NCBI RefSeq assembly: GCF_014641595.1
Contig: NZ_BMIA01000001.1
Location: 2,959,419 to 3,023,418, forward strand
DNA from: Dyadobacter endophyticus
GTDB taxonomy: Bacteria > Bacteroidota > Bacteroidia > Cytophagales > Spirosomataceae
Length of the DNA: 64,000 nt
Reading direction: 5' to 3'
Below the pieces are notes generated by a model. It ran no database searches. It worked only from the letters and a program-made list of their open reading frames with translations, and had not been told where the DNA came from. This document shows positions 62,379-64,000 of the stretch, piece by piece (position 1 is the stretch's first letter; the number at the start of each line of letters is the position of its first letter). The position numbers and the translations under genes were made by a program.

Positions 62379-63755
62379 ATGAAAAAAGAATACATCAGCC
62401 TGATGGCAGGTATGGCGTTACTGTTGGGGAACCAACTAGCCCACGCGCAGCTTGTCATCGACGGGGCTACTTTCAATAACTACGGCGCGGTAAGCAACCG
62501 CGAGAGCTACACGGCTGTAACGGCAACCGCTTCGGGCGCCTACACAGCTTCCTCGGGAGCAGTATTTGAGCACTATGAGACAGATGCCAACTCTCTGCGT
62601 GTCAATAACAGCTACAATGCCAACGGGTCCGGCGGGAGCACCGACAATTTCAATGGTCCGGCGGGAGCAGCCGGTGTGCAGGGAATCAGCGGTAGTGTTG
62701 CTCCTAATTTTTCCACACTTGCATTGAAGAACGGGGCGGCCAGTGCATTCAATATCACCAATACCGCTGGCGCGAACGTGTTTAATACGGCTAGCTTTGA
62801 AAACGGAATTACGACCACCGTACGAGCCAACGCGGCGACCGGCGCGCTCAGGTTCCAGGCAGGGGCTACTTACACGGGTGGGCTCACAGATGCGCAGCAC
62901 GTAGACGGATACGTATCCAAAATCGGTAACACAGGTTTTGTCTTCCCGGTCGGAAGCAGCGCGGATCTGAGAACATTGGAGATTTCGGCTCCTGCCAATG
63001 CCGATGCCCATCTGAGTGTGGCATACGCGTCCGATCTGGGAGAAGCACCAAACACGCCATCGCCATCTATCAAGCGCGTATATACGGCAGGCAGTTGGGA
63101 CTGGGTCGCAGTTACAGCGTCAACGATCGATCTGGATGTGACCGTATCCATCCCCAATGTGGCAGCCTTCGAATCCACGGCTTCTAACCTGAGGCTGGTC
63201 GGCTGGGACGGTTCCCAATGGCTCGATTTGAGCGGGTCAGCCAACGCGTCAGGCGTGGCCGAGAACAGTACACTCACGGGCGTAGTTCCTGCTGGCGCTG
63301 CAATTAGTCAGATCGGGATCGGTTCTATTCAGGACCTGGCAACCACCCCTGATCTGCGTCCTTTTACCATCATGCCCAATGTGACCTTTTCGACAACAGA
63401 GACCGTCAGGCCTTTCACGGTAAGGCTTCGTAACATGCGCACGGGAACTGTTGCCAGCGATCTGATCACTGTTCGTGTCTACAAGCCAACGCCTAGCTCG
63501 GTGATCGCTCTGACGGGCGCTTCGGCTGCCGAATGGACCATTACCAACTCGGGGACTTATTATACGCTGACAACTAACACAGATATCCCTGCATCACCGT
63601 TGGGCAACAGCATTACAGCTACTGTCTCGATTGCCTCTGCGACGCCTAGTGGAACTTATCCTCTGCGCGTGTTCATTCCTGACCTGTCAGGAGGAGAAGT
63701 AGTAGCCGACAATGTCAACAATAACCTGATCATACAGGTTTTCAAAAACATGTAG
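62379..63755 (+). CDS. Large exported beta-rich protein, unknown
   Basis: 458 aa with a signal peptide (KKEYISLMAGMALLLGNQLAHAQ). The mature protein is Thr/Ser/Ala/Asn-rich with repeated short strands, like Bacteroidota surface or matrix proteins (SFENGITTTVRANAATGALRFQAGATY; YVSKIGNTGFVFPVGS). The 'FVFPVGS...LR' stretch resembles the domain that precedes T9SS tails in several Cytophagales proteins, but no sorting domain follows; the C-terminus is 'NNLIIQVFKNM'. 44 bases after the previous gene. Confidence 0.75.
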   Translation: MKKEYISLMAGMALLLGNQLAHAQLVIDGATFNNYGAVSNRESYTAVTATASGAYTASSGAVFEHYETDANSLRVNNSYNANGSGGSTDNFNGPAGAAGVQGISGSVAPNFSTLALKNGAASAFNITNTAGANVFNTASFENGITTTVRANAATGALRFQAGATYTGGLTDAQHVDGYVSKIGNTGFVFPVGSSADLRTLEISAPANADAHLSVAYASDLGEAPNTPSPSIKRVYTAGSWDWVAVTASTIDLDVTVSIPNVAAFESTASNLRLVGWDGSQWLDLSGSANASGVAENSTLTGVVPAGAAISQIGIGSIQDLATTPDLRPFTIMPNVTFSTTETVRPFTVRLRNMRTGTVASDLITVRVYKPTPSSVIALTGASAAEWTITNSGTYYTLTTNTDIPASPLGNSITATVSIASATPSGTYPLRVFIPDLSGGEVVADNVNNNLIIQVFKNM

Positions 63756-63788
63756 ACGGACGCGAGTTCATACCAAAATTTTGCAATC

Positions 63789-64000
63789 ATGAAAAGAACT
63801 AATTATTACCTAGGGTTGATTTTACTGGCGCTGTCCCTGCTCGCTCCGGGCATCGGATACAGTCAGCAAATCGACATCAACGCCGGGTACGGAAACTATG
63901 ACCCGGGAACCTTTCCAGGCTATGGAAACCAGCCGGCAGCCCGCGGGATATTTTACTCCTCTGCTGGAAAAACATCCGGTGTAATTCCACCATACACCGC
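63789..64000 (+). CDS. Exported protein, 3' end beyond window
   Basis: Open frame from ATG 63789 through the right edge (70 codons). Signal peptide (KRTNYYLGLILLALSLLAPGIGYSQ) followed by a mature start 'QIDINAGYGNYDPGTFPGYGNQPAARGIFYSSAG'. Third consecutive exported protein, 33 bases after the previous stop, so the operon continues. Family not recognisable from this part. Confidence 0.75.
   Translation, partial: MKRTNYYLGLILLALSLLAPGIGYSQQIDINAGYGNYDPGTFPGYGNQPAARGIFYSSAGKTSGVIPPYT

Noticed and set aside
1..64000. CRISPR array or restriction/defence island
   Set aside because: I saw no regularly spaced repeats and no Cas, nuclease, methyltransferase or toxin-antitoxin signature.

Overview
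The window looks like a chromosomal segment of a Bacteroidota bacterium, most likely Cytophagales (Dyadobacter/Spirosoma-like). The clues are two giant secreted proteins with type IX secretion (T9SS) C-terminal sorting domains, a TonB-dependent receptor with a carboxypeptidase-like regulatory domain, a PadR regulator coupled to a prefix-type FtsX/MacB permease, kinases with two-component-regulator propellers and Y_Y_Y domains, BON-LysM and GlsB/YeaQ proteins, and several TAnnTTTG promoter elements with no Shine-Dalgarno sequences. The genus is an inference; no rRNA or housekeeping gene is present.

Layout. 1-6.3 kb: the 5' part of a polytopic membrane protein on the minus strand, then two plus-strand proteins, a right-handed beta-helix protein and a GH29-like multidomain protein, both without a recognisable signal peptide. 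7-9.5 kb: a minus-strand envelope/osmotic-stress operon (BON-LysM protein, DUF6624 protein, small membrane protein, MscS channel, GlsB protein). 9.6-16.5 kb: two T9SS-exported adhesin-like proteins. 16.6-20 kb: a response regulator without phosphoacceptor, divergent from an intact response regulator overlapped by its histidine kinase. 20.5-23.5 kb: a truncated receiver-like protein and a lipoprotein. 23.8-33.5 kb: a glycan-utilisation locus with a degenerate-Nudix (AraR/NrtR-like) regulator, a GntR regulator, a TonB receptor, a small secreted protein, a GH106-type alpha-L-rhamnosidase and a GH5 enzyme, but no SusD. It converges on a sensor-propeller/glycosidase-like fusion (33.8-35.9 kb). 36.5-39.4 kb: PadR plus ABC permease.

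39.4-54.4 kb is gene-poor and full of decay. It holds an integrase fragment, tRNA 3'-end-like sequences, a metallo-hydrolase remnant, a truncated porin, an OmpA protein with an internal deletion, a BON-LysM copy that lost LysM, a 5'-truncated kinase, a receiver-only regulator, a deleted LuxR-type regulator, and a gene split at a run of seven G. Working genes are interspersed: aquaporin Z, a second GlsB protein, a helix-hairpin-helix membrane protein, a Crp/Fnr-like regulator, a DUF416 protein and a coiled-coil periplasmic protein. 54.8-59.5 kb carries an intact signalling cassette: response regulator, large propeller kinase, and a convergent regulator whose phosphoacceptor Asp is Glu. Fragments at 47.1-48.5 kb and 53.6-54.4 kb appear to be a decaying duplicate of it. 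60-61 kb has tandem XRE regulators, and 61.7-64 kb starts a run of exported surface proteins that continues past the window.

Themes: surface display, glycan capture and degradation, osmotic/envelope stress, and many response regulators of which several have lost the residues for canonical phosphorelay.
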